From: Frateuria_A sp035943815
GTDB taxonomy: Bacteria > Pseudomonadota > Gammaproteobacteria > Xanthomonadales > Rhodanobacteraceae
Assembly: GCF_035943815.1 (NCBI RefSeq)
Contig: NZ_DASZBU010000005.1
Span: 62,001-126,000, forward strand
Direction: 5' to 3'
DNA length: 64,000 bases
Part shown: positions 34,839-43,920 of the stretch, in pieces
How positions within the stretch are numbered: the stretch's first letter is position 1
Layout of the letters: every line of letters starts with the position of its first letter
Position numbers and translations under genes: made by a program
The notes under the pieces: model-generated
What the model saw: the letters and a program-made list of their open reading frames with translations, nothing else
Told to the model about the DNA's origin: nothing
Database searches by the model: none

Positions 34839-36689
34839 CTACTTCGACGATGCCTTGGCCAGGATCGACTCGATCGCGCCCTGGGTCATCGGGTGGTAGC
34901 CATCCTTCGCCCGCGCGTAGGCGGCCTTGGCAAAGGCCAGGCCCTCCGGCGTGGCGGCGAAGGCCTTGTACACCGGCAGGGTGAGGTACATGCGGCCGAT
35001 CCGCGTCATGTGCTCCCGCGCGTCCTCCCACACCGCCTTGTCGCCGGCGGCGATGGCGTGGCTGTACCAGCGCATGCCGATCTCCGCGTTGGGCGTGCCG
35101 GTGAGGTGCCAGGCAGCATCGAGCTGCCTCAGCTTGGAAAGCGGCGGCGCGTCGGGCAGTCGGTCGAGGAAGTACATCCATTCCTGCGTGTTCCAGCCCT
35201 TGGCATCCAGTTCACTGGCATCCAGCGTGCCGGCGAGGAAGGCCGCGCGTTCCCGGTCGATGGCGTCGAAGCGCGCCGAGGTCGGCAGCGGGGCGTCGGC
35301 GGGGATGCCGCCCTGGTAGACCCAGGCCTTGGCCTGCTCCCAATCCATCTTGCCCGGATGGGCATCGAACAGGTTGGCCTTCATGTCGTCGAGCATCTGC
35401 TCGGTGGTGATGGAGGTGAAGGCGTGGCGATGGAAGTAGGCCTTCAGCCAGGTATCGAACGTCTCGCGGCCGAAGCGCAGCTCCAGCGTGCGAAGGAACC
35501 AGGAACCCTTGTCGTAGGCCACGTCCGAAAGCGAGTCGTCGGCACCCACGCCGCGCGGGTCGGGCGCGAGCTTCTGCGAGTTGGTGGGCATCTGCCCGAT
35601 CGACTTCTGCAGCGCGCGTGCCGAAAGCAGCGCCTCCTCGTCGGCCAGCACCTTGCCGTAGACCGCCTCGGTGATGCGGCCCTGCACGTAAGTGGTGAAG
35701 CCCTCGTTGAGCCAGATGTCACGCCAGCTCGCGGCGGTCACCAGGTTGCCGGACCAGGAGTGCGCCAGTTCGTGCGAGACCAGCGAGACCAGGCTCTTGT
35801 CGCCGACCAGCACGGTCGGCGTGGCGAAGGTCATGTTCGGATTTTCCATGCCGCCGTAGGGGAACGAGGGCGGCAGCACCAGGATGTCGTAGCGGCCCCA
35901 GGCGTAGGGCCCGTAGAGCTTCTCGGTGGCCTCGATCAGCTTCTCGGTGTCCTCGAACTCGTGTGCCGCCTTGCCGGCCACCGAAGGTTCGGCGTAGACG
36001 GCCGAGCGCGGGCCGGTCTCCTTCACCGCGATGTCACCGGCGGCGATCGCCAGCAGGTAGGAGGGAATCGGGTGCGGCTGGTCGAAGCGGAAGTCGCCAT
36101 CGAGCGGGTGCCTGGCGTCATTGAGCGCGCTCATCACCACGCGCACGTCCTTCGGCGCGGTCACGTGCGCGCTGTAGGTGAAGCGGATCGCCGGCGAATC
36201 CTGCAGCGGCACCCACGAGCGGGCGTGGATGGATTCGGACTGCGAGAACATGAAGGGCAGCTTCTTGTCCGCCGTCTGTGCCGGCGTGAGCCACTGCAGG
36301 CCGGAGGCGGTCGGCACGGTCGCGTAGGCGATGCGCACCTTCGCCGGGTGCCTGGGCGCTTCGATGGTGAGCTTGCTGCCCAGTTCCTTGTCGCGCGGCG
36401 CTAGCGCGAACTTCAGCGCAGTGGCGCGGCCGGCGGCGTCCAGGCCTTCGACCTTGGCGATCTTCAGGTCGCGCGTATCCAGCACCAGCGACGGCGCCTT
36501 GGGGTTCTTCCAGTCCAGCGTGAGCGTGGCTCGGCCCTCGAGCGCCTTGTGCGGGAAATCGACCGCCAGTTCCAGGTCCAGGTGGGTCACGCGTACCTGG
36601 CCCGGCTGCGCATAGGAGTGCGGGTCGGCGGCCAGGGCGGACAGCGGCAGCACGAGCGCGCCGAGGGCGAGGGCTGGAATCACACGCAT
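34839..36689 (-). CDS. M1 family zinc aminopeptidase (leukotriene-A4-hydrolase-like)
   Basis: 616 residues from ATG 36689, with a signal peptide (MRVIPALALGALVLPLSALA). The exopeptidase motif GGMENPNMTFATP and the zinc site HELAHSWSGN...LNEGFTTY (HEXXH-18-E) are intact. The C-terminal armadillo-like helical domain covers about 420-616. The catalytic domain with this layout removes N-terminal residues from peptides. The signal sequence suggests a periplasmic or exported enzyme. A longer frame to 36854 would destroy the signal peptide and was rejected. Confidence 0.94.
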   Translation of the reverse strand: MRVIPALALGALVLPLSALAADPHSYAQPGQVRVTHLDLELAVDFPHKALEGRATLTLDWKNPKAPSLVLDTRDLKIAKVEGLDAAGRATALKFALAPRDKELGSKLTIEAPRHPAKVRIAYATVPTASGLQWLTPAQTADKKLPFMFSQSESIHARSWVPLQDSPAIRFTYSAHVTAPKDVRVVMSALNDARHPLDGDFRFDQPHPIPSYLLAIAAGDIAVKETGPRSAVYAEPSVAGKAAHEFEDTEKLIEATEKLYGPYAWGRYDILVLPPSFPYGGMENPNMTFATPTVLVGDKSLVSLVSHELAHSWSGNLVTAASWRDIWLNEGFTTYVQGRITEAVYGKVLADEEALLSARALQKSIGQMPTNSQKLAPDPRGVGADDSLSDVAYDKGSWFLRTLELRFGRETFDTWLKAYFHRHAFTSITTEQMLDDMKANLFDAHPGKMDWEQAKAWVYQGGIPADAPLPTSARFDAIDRERAAFLAGTLDASELDAKGWNTQEWMYFLDRLPDAPPLSKLRQLDAAWHLTGTPNAEIGMRWYSHAIAAGDKAVWEDAREHMTRIGRMYLTLPVYKAFAATPEGLAFAKAAYARAKDGYHPMTQGAIESILAKASSK

Positions 36690-36925
36690 GCGAGGTTCTC
36701 GGTTGGGGAAGCGTCGAGTATGCCATCGGGCCGTCCGCGGGCGCCCGTGACACAAGGCCTGCTTCGTGCGCGCTCCCCGGCCTGGCGCGGCAGGAGCGGC
36801 GCGCCTCCGGTTTCCTTGCATCCACGCCCGTCGATCCGTTAACGCCCGCTGCATGCCGGCATAGAGGACGAGCGGTTGCGGATTTTATTTCATAAATGTA
36901 ATATAGCCAAAGCAGTAAACATCCC
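36690..36925. other. Divergent control region of aminopeptidase and MarR/efflux operon
   Basis: 236 bases. The last 50 are markedly AT-rich for this window and hold the MarR promoter (36876-36904). No gene seen. Confidence 0.5.
36876..36904 (+). promoter_or_regulatory. Sigma-70-type promoter and imperfect palindrome upstream of marR
   Basis: TTGCGG (36876-36881), 17-nt spacer and TAATAT (36899-36904). The spacer contains ATTT-CAT-AAAT, an imperfect palindrome in the typical place for a MarR operator. This suggests auto-repression of the regulator and the efflux operon behind it. The binding itself is inferred. Confidence 0.6.
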
Positions 36926-37423
36926 ATGAGCAGCTTCCTACCCACCGAACAGCGTCTCGCCCTCACCCGTCGGCGCCATCCGGCTTTTCCGCGCGGCCCG
37001 GCCGTGCTGGTGCGCCTGGTCAAGCACCTGCACAAGCGCATCCACGACGATGCCAACACCGCGCTCAAGGCGTTCGGCCTGAACCATCCGCAGTACAACC
37101 TGCTGATGATGCTGTACGGCACCGCGGACCATGCGCTCCATCCCTCGCAGCTGGCCGAGGCCGCGGGCGAGAAGGCGGCCAACATCACGCGGCTTACCAA
37201 TGAGCTGTGCGAGAAGGGCCTCATCGCGCGTGCCGCCAGCGAGGGCGACCGCCGCAAGCTGGTGCTGACCCTGACGCCCGCCGGGCTCGAACTGATCGGG
37301 CAACTGTTGCCCTCGATCTGCGACCTGCTGGAGGAGCAGACCCGGGGCATGAGCGCGCGCGAGCAGGCCGAGCTGGAGCGCCTGCTGAAGAAGTTCCTCG
37401 ACGGCTTCGACCGCCGCGGCTGA
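36926..37423 (+). CDS. MarR-family transcriptional regulator
   Basis: 165 residues. A winged-helix dimer protein with the recognition helix in LAEAAGEKAANITRLTNELCEKGLI and wing ASEGDRRKLVLTLTPAG, and long flanking dimerisation helices. It lies at the head of a FUSC/DUF1656/HlyD operon with 13 bases to the next gene, so the probable role is to repress the exporter until an aromatic or phenolic ligand binds, as in the MarR/EmrR type. The ligand is not known. Confidence 0.92.
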   Translation: MSSFLPTEQRLALTRRRHPAFPRGPAVLVRLVKHLHKRIHDDANTALKAFGLNHPQYNLLMMLYGTADHALHPSQLAEAAGEKAANITRLTNELCEKGLIARAASEGDRRKLVLTLTPAGLELIGQLLPSICDLLEEQTRGMSAREQAELERLLKKFLDGFDRRG

Positions 37424-37436
37424 AGGTTTTCCCGAG

Positions 37437-39533
37437 ATGTCCGTCCCCACAACCGCGAACTTGCCGCGCTGGCCCTGGCTGGGCGCGTTCGTCGCCGAGG
37501 AAGCGGGCGCCTGGCTGTTCGTCGCCAAGTCGCTGCTGGCGATGTACACGGCTGCCTGGCTGGCGATGTGGCTGCAGCTGGAGCAGCCCTCGACCACGAT
37601 GATCACGGTTTCCATCGTGATGCATCCGCACAGCGGCATGGTGCTGGCCAAGAGTTTCTACCGGGCGCTCGGTACGCTGGCCGGCAGCCTGTTCGGGCTG
37701 GCGCTGATGGCGCTGTTTCCCCAGCAGCGGGAGCTGTTCTTCCTCACCCTTTCGCTGTGGCTGGCGCTGTGCGCCGGCGGCGCGACGCTGTACCGCAACT
37801 TCATGGCCTACGGCTTCGTGCTGGCCGGCTACACCGCGGCCATCGTCACGTTGCCGGCATTGGGCAATCCCTTGAACAGCTTCGACTCGGCGGTGATGCG
37901 CGTGAGCGAGGTGCTGCTGGGCGTCCTGGTCGCCGCGCTGTTCAGCGACCTGCTGCTGCCTCAGCGGCTGCGCGTGGTGCTGCGCCAGAGCGCGCGCACA
38001 CAGTTCGCGCACTTCGTCGACTTCGTGCGCGAGAGCACCGGCGGCGCACTGCCGCGCGCGAAGATGGAACAGGCGCACCTGGAATTCGTTCGCGCCGCCG
38101 TCCACCTGGAAGACCTGCGCGCCTCGGTGATCTTCGAGGACCCGGAGGTGCGCACGCGCAGCGCGCGCATGCGCCTGCTCAATCAGCGCTACATGGCCGC
38201 GGCGACCAGCTTCCAGTCGCTGCACCACCTGATCAACCGGCTCACGCGACGCGGTCGCGATACGGTGGCGCAAGCCTTGATCGCGTCGTACCGGCCGATC
38301 GGCGAGGCGCTGTCCACGCCGCCGGGCGAGCGCCATGACCCGGCCGTGCTGACCCGGCGCCTGCGTGCCTGCCTGGCGGCACTGCCGGCACGGGTCGCCG
38401 CATTGCGCTCGCCGTTGGAGGAACCGGCGGCGCGGCTGGAGTTCGATACCGGTGCGGCGCTGGTGCTGCGCTTCGCCGAAGAGCTGGCCGACTTCACCGC
38501 GGTGGAGGCCGCGCTGCGCGCGGGCAAGCTTCGCGGCAGCGTGGAACGCGTGCATTTCCGCCGCGGCAACGACCTGGCCGGCGCGGCGGTGGCGGTGCTG
38601 CGCACCTTCCTCACCATGCTGGTGCTCGCCGCCTTCTGGCTGGCCAGCGGCTGGGCCTTCGGCGGCAGCGCGATGCTGCTGGCGACGATCTTCGCAGGGC
38701 TCCTGGCCGCCTCGCCCAACCCGATCGCCTCGGCCGCGCACACGCTGTACGGCTACGCCGCCGGCATGGCGGCGGGTTTCGTCGCGGTGTTCGTGCTGCT
38801 GCCAGGCAGCGACGGCTTCGCCATGCTGGTCTGCGCCACCGCCGGGCTGCTGCTGATCGGTCCCTACCTGAGCACCCGCGACACGCTGCCGGGCGTCGGC
38901 GCCGGCTACACGCTCGGCTTCGTCTACATCCTGGCGCTGAAGAACCCGATGGTCTACGACCCCTCGCACTTCCTCAACGACGCCATCGCGCAGGTCGCCG
39001 GGCTGGGGCTCTCCGGCGTCGCCTTCATGGTGCTGCCCGGCGTCACCGGCACGCGGTGGCAGCGCCGTCGCCAGCTGCGGTTGTTGCGCGAGCAGGTCGC
39101 GCTGGCGGCCAACGCGCCGCTGGAAGGCCTGGCATGGCGCTTCGAAAGCGTCGTCCGCGATCTGCTGCAGCAGGTGGTGGCGCACACGCGGCCGGACAGC
39201 GAGGAATCGCGCCACCTGCTGGGCTGGTCCATCGCGGTGCAGGAGAGCGGCCGCGCCGTGATCGAACTGCGCCAGGACCTGTCCGGCAAGGAGCTGCCCG
39301 CTGTTGCCAGCGATGCCGCGCTGCGCGCGCTGGACGCGGTGGCGCGGCTCTACCGCGCGCCCGATGCCGCGCGCTGGCAGGCGGCCGATGCGGCGGTGCT
39401 GGAGGCCATCCATGCCGCGCCGCGCGGGGCGGCCGTGTGCCGCCACCTGTACCAACTGCGCAGCGCGCTGCGCGACGAGGAATCGCCGCTGGCCCCCTAC
39501 CTGAGCGCGCCGGAGGTGGCCGATGCCGCCTGA
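37437..39533 (+). CDS. FUSC-family inner-membrane efflux protein (AaeB-like)
   Basis: 698 residues, in the AaeB/YccS/fusaric-acid-resistance family. Two blocks of hydrophobic helices (about 35-160 and 385-530) are separated by cytoplasmic domains; AaeB has the same pattern. VSIVMHPHSGMVLAKSFYRALGTLAGSL is a well-conserved FUSC stretch. With the DUF1656 and HlyD proteins it would form a proton-driven exporter of aromatic carboxylic acids or similar weak acids. Start ATG 37437; stop overlaps the next gene by 11 bases. Confidence 0.9.
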   Translation: MSVPTTANLPRWPWLGAFVAEEAGAWLFVAKSLLAMYTAAWLAMWLQLEQPSTTMITVSIVMHPHSGMVLAKSFYRALGTLAGSLFGLALMALFPQQRELFFLTLSLWLALCAGGATLYRNFMAYGFVLAGYTAAIVTLPALGNPLNSFDSAVMRVSEVLLGVLVAALFSDLLLPQRLRVVLRQSARTQFAHFVDFVRESTGGALPRAKMEQAHLEFVRAAVHLEDLRASVIFEDPEVRTRSARMRLLNQRYMAAATSFQSLHHLINRLTRRGRDTVAQALIASYRPIGEALSTPPGERHDPAVLTRRLRACLAALPARVAALRSPLEEPAARLEFDTGAALVLRFAEELADFTAVEAALRAGKLRGSVERVHFRRGNDLAGAAVAVLRTFLTMLVLAAFWLASGWAFGGSAMLLATIFAGLLAASPNPIASAAHTLYGYAAGMAAGFVAVFVLLPGSDGFAMLVCATAGLLLIGPYLSTRDTLPGVGAGYTLGFVYILALKNPMVYDPSHFLNDAIAQVAGLGLSGVAFMVLPGVTGTRWQRRRQLRLLREQVALAANAPLEGLAWRFESVVRDLLQQVVAHTRPDSEESRHLLGWSIAVQESGRAVIELRQDLSGKELPAVASDAALRALDAVARLYRAPDAARWQAADAAVLEAIHAAPRGAAVCRHLYQLRSALRDEESPLAPYLSAPEVADAA

Positions 39534-39723
39534 AATCGAATTCTACGGCGTGCTGCTGCCGGGCCTGCTGCCGGTGTTCCTGCTGAGCCTCGTGCTGATG
39601 GTGCTGCTGGACCTGGCGATCGGCCGGCTCGGCCTGTACCGGCGGTTCTGGCATCCCTCGCTGCTGCGCTTCGCCCTGTTCGTCTGCCTGTTCGGCGCTG
39701 CCGGACTGCTTTTGATCCACTGA
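39523..39723 (+). CDS. DUF1656 (AaeX-like) small membrane protein
   Basis: 66 residues. Two membrane helices: about 9-30 (LLPGLLPVFLLSLVLMVLLDL) and about 48-65 (LLRFALFVCLFGAAGLLLI), with FYGVLLP before the first helix as in AaeX. It overlaps the FUSC gene by 11 bases. DUF1656 proteins are consistently encoded between FUSC and HlyD partners, presumably as a small subunit of the exporter. Confidence 0.87.
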   Translation: MPPEIEFYGVLLPGLLPVFLLSLVLMVLLDLAIGRLGLYRRFWHPSLLRFALFVCLFGAAGLLLIH

Positions 39724-39728
39724 CCTCC

Positions 39729-40727
39729 ATGCCCATGAAAGCCGCTTCGTCGTTGAGATTCCTGATTACTGCCACCGTGGTGGTGCTGGCTGTGCTGCTC
39801 GGCCATGCGCTGTGGAAGCGCTACCTGTACGCGCCGTGGACGCGCGACGGCCGCGTGCGCGCCGAGGTGGTGCGGGTGGCGCCGGACGTGTCCGGGCTGG
39901 TCGACCGCGTGGCGGTGCTCGACAACCAGTTCGTGCACAAGGGCGATGTGCTGTTCGTGATCGACCAGGCGCGCTTCCGCAATGCGCAGGCACAGGCGCA
40001 GGCCAACCTGGCCGCCGCCGAGGCCAGCGCGCGCGCCGCCGGCGCCAGCATCAGCGCGGCGCTGGCCAGCGCCCAGGCCCGGCAGGCGGAGTACCAGATG
40101 TATGCCGAGCAGGCCGCGCGGCGCCAGCAGATCGGCAACGTGATCTCGCAGGAGGCGCGCAACGACGCCGCCGCCACCGCCAGCGCCGCGCGCGCCAGCT
40201 GGCAGCAGGCGCAGGCCGGCGGCCACCAGGCCAGCGCCGCGCGCGAGCAGGCCGCGGCGGCGGTGGCGCAGGCGCAGGTGGCGCTGGACCGCGCCAGTCT
40301 CGACCTGGCCCGTACCGAGGTACGCGCCCCGGTCGACGGCTATGTCACCAACCTGGACGTGCGCGTGGGCGACTACGCCGCCACGGGCGCGGCGCGGCTG
40401 GCGCTGATCGACGCGCACGGCTACTACCTCTACGGCTACTTCGAGGAAACCAAGCTGCCGCAGCTGCGCGTGGGCGACCCGGTCGACGTGCGGCTGATGG
40501 CCGGCGGCGTGCGGCTGAAGGGCACCATCACCGGCATCGCCCATGGCATCACCGACCGCGACAACCCGGCGGGCGCGGACCTGCTGGCCGACGTAAACCC
40601 CACCTTCAACTGGGTGCGGCTGGCGCAGCGCGTGCCGGTGCGTATCGCGATCGACCCGGCCTCGGTGCCGCAGGGGATGGTGCTGGCGGCGGGGATGACG
40701 GCGACCATCGAGGTGCACCCGCGCTAG
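39729..40727 (+). CDS. HlyD-family membrane fusion protein (AaeA/EmrA-like)
   Basis: 332 residues. One N-terminal membrane helix (residues about 9-29), biotinyl-lipoyl halves RVAPDVSGLVDRVAVLDNQ and RAPVDGYVTNLDVRVGDY, and a long Ala/Gln-rich coiled-coil hairpin between them. The C-terminal beta barrel has YGYFEETKLPQLRVGD. It would link the inner-membrane FUSC protein to an outer-membrane channel not encoded here. An ATG at 39735 is an alternative start. Confidence 0.92.
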   Translation: MPMKAASSLRFLITATVVVLAVLLGHALWKRYLYAPWTRDGRVRAEVVRVAPDVSGLVDRVAVLDNQFVHKGDVLFVIDQARFRNAQAQAQANLAAAEASARAAGASISAALASAQARQAEYQMYAEQAARRQQIGNVISQEARNDAAATASAARASWQQAQAGGHQASAAREQAAAAVAQAQVALDRASLDLARTEVRAPVDGYVTNLDVRVGDYAATGAARLALIDAHGYYLYGYFEETKLPQLRVGDPVDVRLMAGGVRLKGTITGIAHGITDRDNPAGADLLADVNPTFNWVRLAQRVPVRIAIDPASVPQGMVLAAGMTATIEVHPR

Positions 40728-40762
40728 CGCGGGTAACGTCCCGGAACGCCCACCGAGGTCGT

Positions 40763-41353
40763 TCAGCCGGCCAGCCGCGCCAGCCGCAGCTCCAGCCAGC
40801 GCGACACGTCCGGCCACTCCCGCTGGAGCACCGAATAGCACACCGTATCGCGCAGGCTGCCGTCGGGTCGGCGCTTGTGCGCGCGCAACACGCCTTCGCG
40901 CGTGGCGCCCAGCCGCTCGATGGCGCGCTGCGAATCGAGGTTGCGCCCGTCGGTGTGCAGCTCCACCGCCACGCAGCCGAGCCGCTCGAACGCATGCGCC
41001 AGCAGCAGCCGCTTGCAGGCGGTATTGACGTGGCTCTTCTGCCAGCGCCGGGCGTACCAGGTGTAGCCGATCGCCACGCGCGGCGGATCGCTGACAATGT
41101 CGTAGTAGCGCGTGCTGCCGACCAGCTCGCCGGTGCGCTTCTCGCGGATCGCGAACGGCAGCATGCGGCCCTCGCGCTGGCCGGCCAGCGCCTTCTCCAC
41201 GTAGGTCGTCATCTGCCCCGGCGCGGGCACCGAGGTGAACCACAGCTTCCACAGCTCGCCGTCGGCCGCGGCCGCTTCCAGCGCGGGGACGTGTTCGGGG
41301 TGCAGCGGCTCGAGGGCGACATAGGCGTCCTCCAGCGTCGGTGGCATGGGCAT
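40763..41353 (-). CDS. GNAT-family N-acetyltransferase (RimJ/RimL-like)
   Basis: 196 residues. The RimJ/RimL pattern is present: VALEPLHPEHVPAL at the start, LVGSTRYYDIVSDPPRVAIGYTWY, the acetyl-CoA loop region in WQKSHVNTACKRLLLAHAFE, and GATREGVLRAHKRRPDGSLRDTVCYSVL at the end. Family members acetylate protein N-termini, amino acids or antibiotics. No substrate can be named. The stop lies near the efflux operon end; it is followed 4 bases away by the DUF465 gene on the same strand. Confidence 0.86.
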   Translation of the reverse strand: MPMPPTLEDAYVALEPLHPEHVPALEAAAADGELWKLWFTSVPAPGQMTTYVEKALAGQREGRMLPFAIREKRTGELVGSTRYYDIVSDPPRVAIGYTWYARRWQKSHVNTACKRLLLAHAFERLGCVAVELHTDGRNLDSQRAIERLGATREGVLRAHKRRPDGSLRDTVCYSVLQREWPDVSRWLELRLARLAG

Positions 41354-41357
41354 CGGT

Positions 41358-41564
41358 TCAGGCGTCCAGGTCGGGGATCAGCTTGCTTTCGAGCCGGGCG
41401 ATGGCGTCCTTGAGCAGCAGCTTGCGCTTCTTCAGCCGGGTCAGCTGCAGCTCGTCGCGCGCCGGGTGCGTAGCCATGTGGCCGATCGCTGCGTCCAGGT
41501 CGCGGTGTTCCTGGCGCAGTTCGGCCAGGCGGCGGGCGATCTGGATGGGGTCCTGTACCTGCAT
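41358..41564 (-). CDS. DUF465 (YdcH-like) small coiled-coil protein
   Basis: 68 residues with heptad-like pattern. ARRLAELRQEHRDLDAAI and the strongly charged LTRLKKRKLLLKDAIARLE are the typical DUF465 halves forming an antiparallel coiled coil. Function unknown for the family. Stop is 4 bases from the GNAT gene start, so the pair is probably one operon. Confidence 0.8.
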   Translation of the reverse strand: MQVQDPIQIARRLAELRQEHRDLDAAIGHMATHPARDELQLTRLKKRKLLLKDAIARLESKLIPDLDA

Positions 41565-41640
41565 GGCGGACGAGGGCGGACGGAACGGGCGGCCAGTGTA
41601 CGCCGCGGGGCTGCGCTAGTGGGCAAGGTACAATGTCGCA

Positions 41641-42525
41641 ATGTCCTCCCCCGTTCGTCCCGAACCCCGCGTCGACCGCAAGCGGGCCCATGAGGCCGCG
41701 CGGCTGGCCAAGCGGTTGCGCCACCAGGTTGGCCAGGCGATCGCCGACTACCAGATGATCGAAGAGGGTGACCGCGTGATGGTCTGCCTCTCCGGCGGCA
41801 AGGATTCCTACACCCTGCTGGACATCCTGCTCTCGCTGCAGGCCAAGGCGCCGGTGCGCTTCGAGCTGATCGCGGTGAACCTGGACCAGAAGCAGCCGGG
41901 CTTCCCGGAACACGTGCTGCCCGATTACCTCGGCGCGCGCGGCGTGCCGTTCCACGTCATCGAGCAGGACACCTATTCCACCGTCGTGCGGGTGGTGCCC
42001 GAAGGCAGGACGATGTGCAGCCTGTGCTCGCGGCTGCGCCGTGGCGCGCTGTACCGCTGGGCGGCGGAAAACGGCATCACGCGCATCGCGCTGGGTCATC
42101 ATCGTGACGACATCCTGGCGACGTTCTTCCTCAACCTGTTCCACGGCGCGAACCTCAAGGCGATGCCGCCCAAGCTGCTTTCTGACGACGGCCGCCACGT
42201 GGTGATACGGCCGCTGGCCTATTGCCGCGAGAGCGACATCGCCGCCTATGCGCAGGAACGGGCCTTCCCGATCATCCCGTGCAACCTCTGCGGTTCGCAG
42301 GAGAACCTGCAGCGCAAGGCGATCGGCCGTATGCTTGCCGACTGGGATGCGCAGCATCCGGGTCGTTGCGAGAGCATCTTCCGTGCACTGGGCAACGTGG
42401 CGCCCTCGCAGCTGGCCGACCGCAAGCTGTTCGACTTCGCCGCGCTGGGTGCGCGCACCGGTGCGGCGCGCGCCGACGCCCGCGGTTGGCTCGCCGGCGA
42501 GCCGGCAAGCGATGTCGGCCCCTAG
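41641..42525 (+). CDS. ttcA: tRNA 2-thiocytidine biosynthesis protein TtcA
   Basis: 294 residues. PP-loop SGGKDS at 51-56 adenylates the target; Fe-S cysteines C126 and C129 (CSLC) and C214 and C217 (CNLC) match TtcA, which thiolates C32 of certain tRNAs. LGHHRDDILATFFLNLFHGANLKAMPPKL is a signature block. A short upstream promoter-like TACAATG precedes the ATG. The tyrB gene follows after 41 bases. Confidence 0.96.
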   Translation: MSSPVRPEPRVDRKRAHEAARLAKRLRHQVGQAIADYQMIEEGDRVMVCLSGGKDSYTLLDILLSLQAKAPVRFELIAVNLDQKQPGFPEHVLPDYLGARGVPFHVIEQDTYSTVVRVVPEGRTMCSLCSRLRRGALYRWAAENGITRIALGHHRDDILATFFLNLFHGANLKAMPPKLLSDDGRHVVIRPLAYCRESDIAAYAQERAFPIIPCNLCGSQENLQRKAIGRMLADWDAQHPGRCESIFRALGNVAPSQLADRKLFDFAALGARTGAARADARGWLAGEPASDVGP

Positions 42526-42566
42526 ACGTCCATCCTTCACTTTCATCTCCAGAGCGAGCCCAAGTC

Positions 42567-43766
42567 GTGTCCCACTTCGCTTCCGTTGAAATGGCCCCGG
42601 GTGATCCGATCCTCGGACTGACCGAGGCCTACCTGGCCGATCCGCGTCCGCACAAGGTGAACCTGGGCGTGGGCATCTATGTCGACGAGCAGGGCCGCAT
42701 CCCGCTGCTCAAGGCGGTGCGCCAGGTCGAGCAGGCGCTGGCCGCCGAGGCCAAGCCGCGCGGCTACCTGCCCATCGACGGGCTGCCGGCGTACGACACG
42801 CTTTCGCAGCAGTTGCTGTTCGGCGTCGATTCCCCGCTGCTGGCCGCCGGCCGCGTGGCCACGGCGCAGACCATCGGCGGCAGCGGTGCGCTGCGCGTGG
42901 GCGCAGACCTGCTGAAGAAGGTGCTGCCTGCATCGCGCATCGCGATCAGCAGCCCGAGCTGGGAAAACCACCGCGTCGTGTTCGGCAATGCCGGCTTCGA
43001 GATCATCGACTATCGCTATTACGACCCGGCCACGCACGGCCTGGACTTCGCGGGCATGCTGGAAGACCTCGGCAGGCTCGAGCCCGGCACCGTGGTGCTG
43101 CTGCACGCCTGCTGCCACAACCCCACCGGCGTCGACCTGGACGCCCAGCAGTGGCAGCAGGTGGTGGACCTGGTGCGCGAGCGCAGGCTGCTGCCCTTCA
43201 TCGACATCGCCTACCAGGGCTTCGACGAGGGCATCGACGCCGACGCGACGGCGATCCGGCTGTTCGGCGCCTCCGGCATCGAGGCTTTCGTGGTGGCGAG
43301 TTCGTACTCGAAGTCGTTCTCGCTATACGGCGAGCGCGTGGGCGCACTGTCGCTGGTCGGCGCCGACCGCGACGAGGCCGCGCGTTTGCGCTCGAAGGTC
43401 AAGCAGACCATCCGCGCCAACTATTCCAGCCCTGCCACGCATGGCGGCGCGCTGGTCGCCGGCGTGCTCGGCAGTGCCGAGTTGCGCGCGCTGTGGGAGG
43501 CCGAGCTGGCCGAGATGCGCGAGCGCATCCATGCGATGCGCGCCGGGCTGGTCGAGAAGCTGGCCGCGCACGGCGCGCCGGGGTTCGGCTTCGTGCAGCA
43601 GCAGGCCGGCATGTTTTCCTATTCCGGCCTGTCGCGTGCCCAGGTCGAGCGGCTGCGCCAGGAGTACGGCATCTACGCGCTTTCCACTGGCCGCATCTGC
43701 GTGGCCGCGCTCAACCGCGGGAACCTCGAAACCGTGGCCGCGGCCGTGGCTGCGGTGAGCCGTTAA
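42567..43766 (+). CDS. tyrB: Aromatic amino acid aminotransferase
   Basis: 399 residues from GTG 42567. Class I fold-type I aminotransferase. PLP Schiff-base lysine is K249 in SSYSKSFSLYGERVG, with the Asn/Asp/Tyr contacts in HNPTGVDL, DIAYQGFDEG and CCHNPTG. It has the TyrB/AspC layout (RPHKVNLGVGIYVDEQGRIP). TyrB converts phenylalanine, tyrosine and leucine with 2-oxoglutarate. The aspartate-specific AspC is similar, so the substrate preference is inferred. Confidence 0.93.
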   Translation: MSHFASVEMAPGDPILGLTEAYLADPRPHKVNLGVGIYVDEQGRIPLLKAVRQVEQALAAEAKPRGYLPIDGLPAYDTLSQQLLFGVDSPLLAAGRVATAQTIGGSGALRVGADLLKKVLPASRIAISSPSWENHRVVFGNAGFEIIDYRYYDPATHGLDFAGMLEDLGRLEPGTVVLLHACCHNPTGVDLDAQQWQQVVDLVRERRLLPFIDIAYQGFDEGIDADATAIRLFGASGIEAFVVASSYSKSFSLYGERVGALSLVGADRDEAARLRSKVKQTIRANYSSPATHGGALVAGVLGSAELRALWEAELAEMRERIHAMRAGLVEKLAAHGAPGFGFVQQQAGMFSYSGLSRAQVERLRQEYGIYALSTGRICVAALNRGNLETVAAAVAAVSR

Positions 43767-43920
43767 TTACCCACATCTCGCGAGCGCTTCGACTTCGCTG
43801 CGCTTCGGCCCCGCGCCAACGGCTATCGGATAACCTCGACCGCTCGAACCGAGCGCAGGCCCGCGGGGCCGACGTCGAAGGGTCGCTCGATCGAAGCGCA
43901 AGCCCCCAATCGGATCTTTC
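43767..43920. other. Gap with inverted repeats before rdgC
   Basis: 154 bases. GGCCCCGCG (43807-43815) can pair with CGCGGGGCC (43862-43870); flanking CTTCGACTTCG and GACGTCGAAGG add weaker pairing. It may be an end signal for tyrB. No gene. Confidence 0.4.

Noticed and set aside
37221..39455. A 744-codon antisense open frame over the FUSC gene
   Set aside because: The plus strand has a clear FUSC protein; the antisense frame has shadow composition and no motifs.
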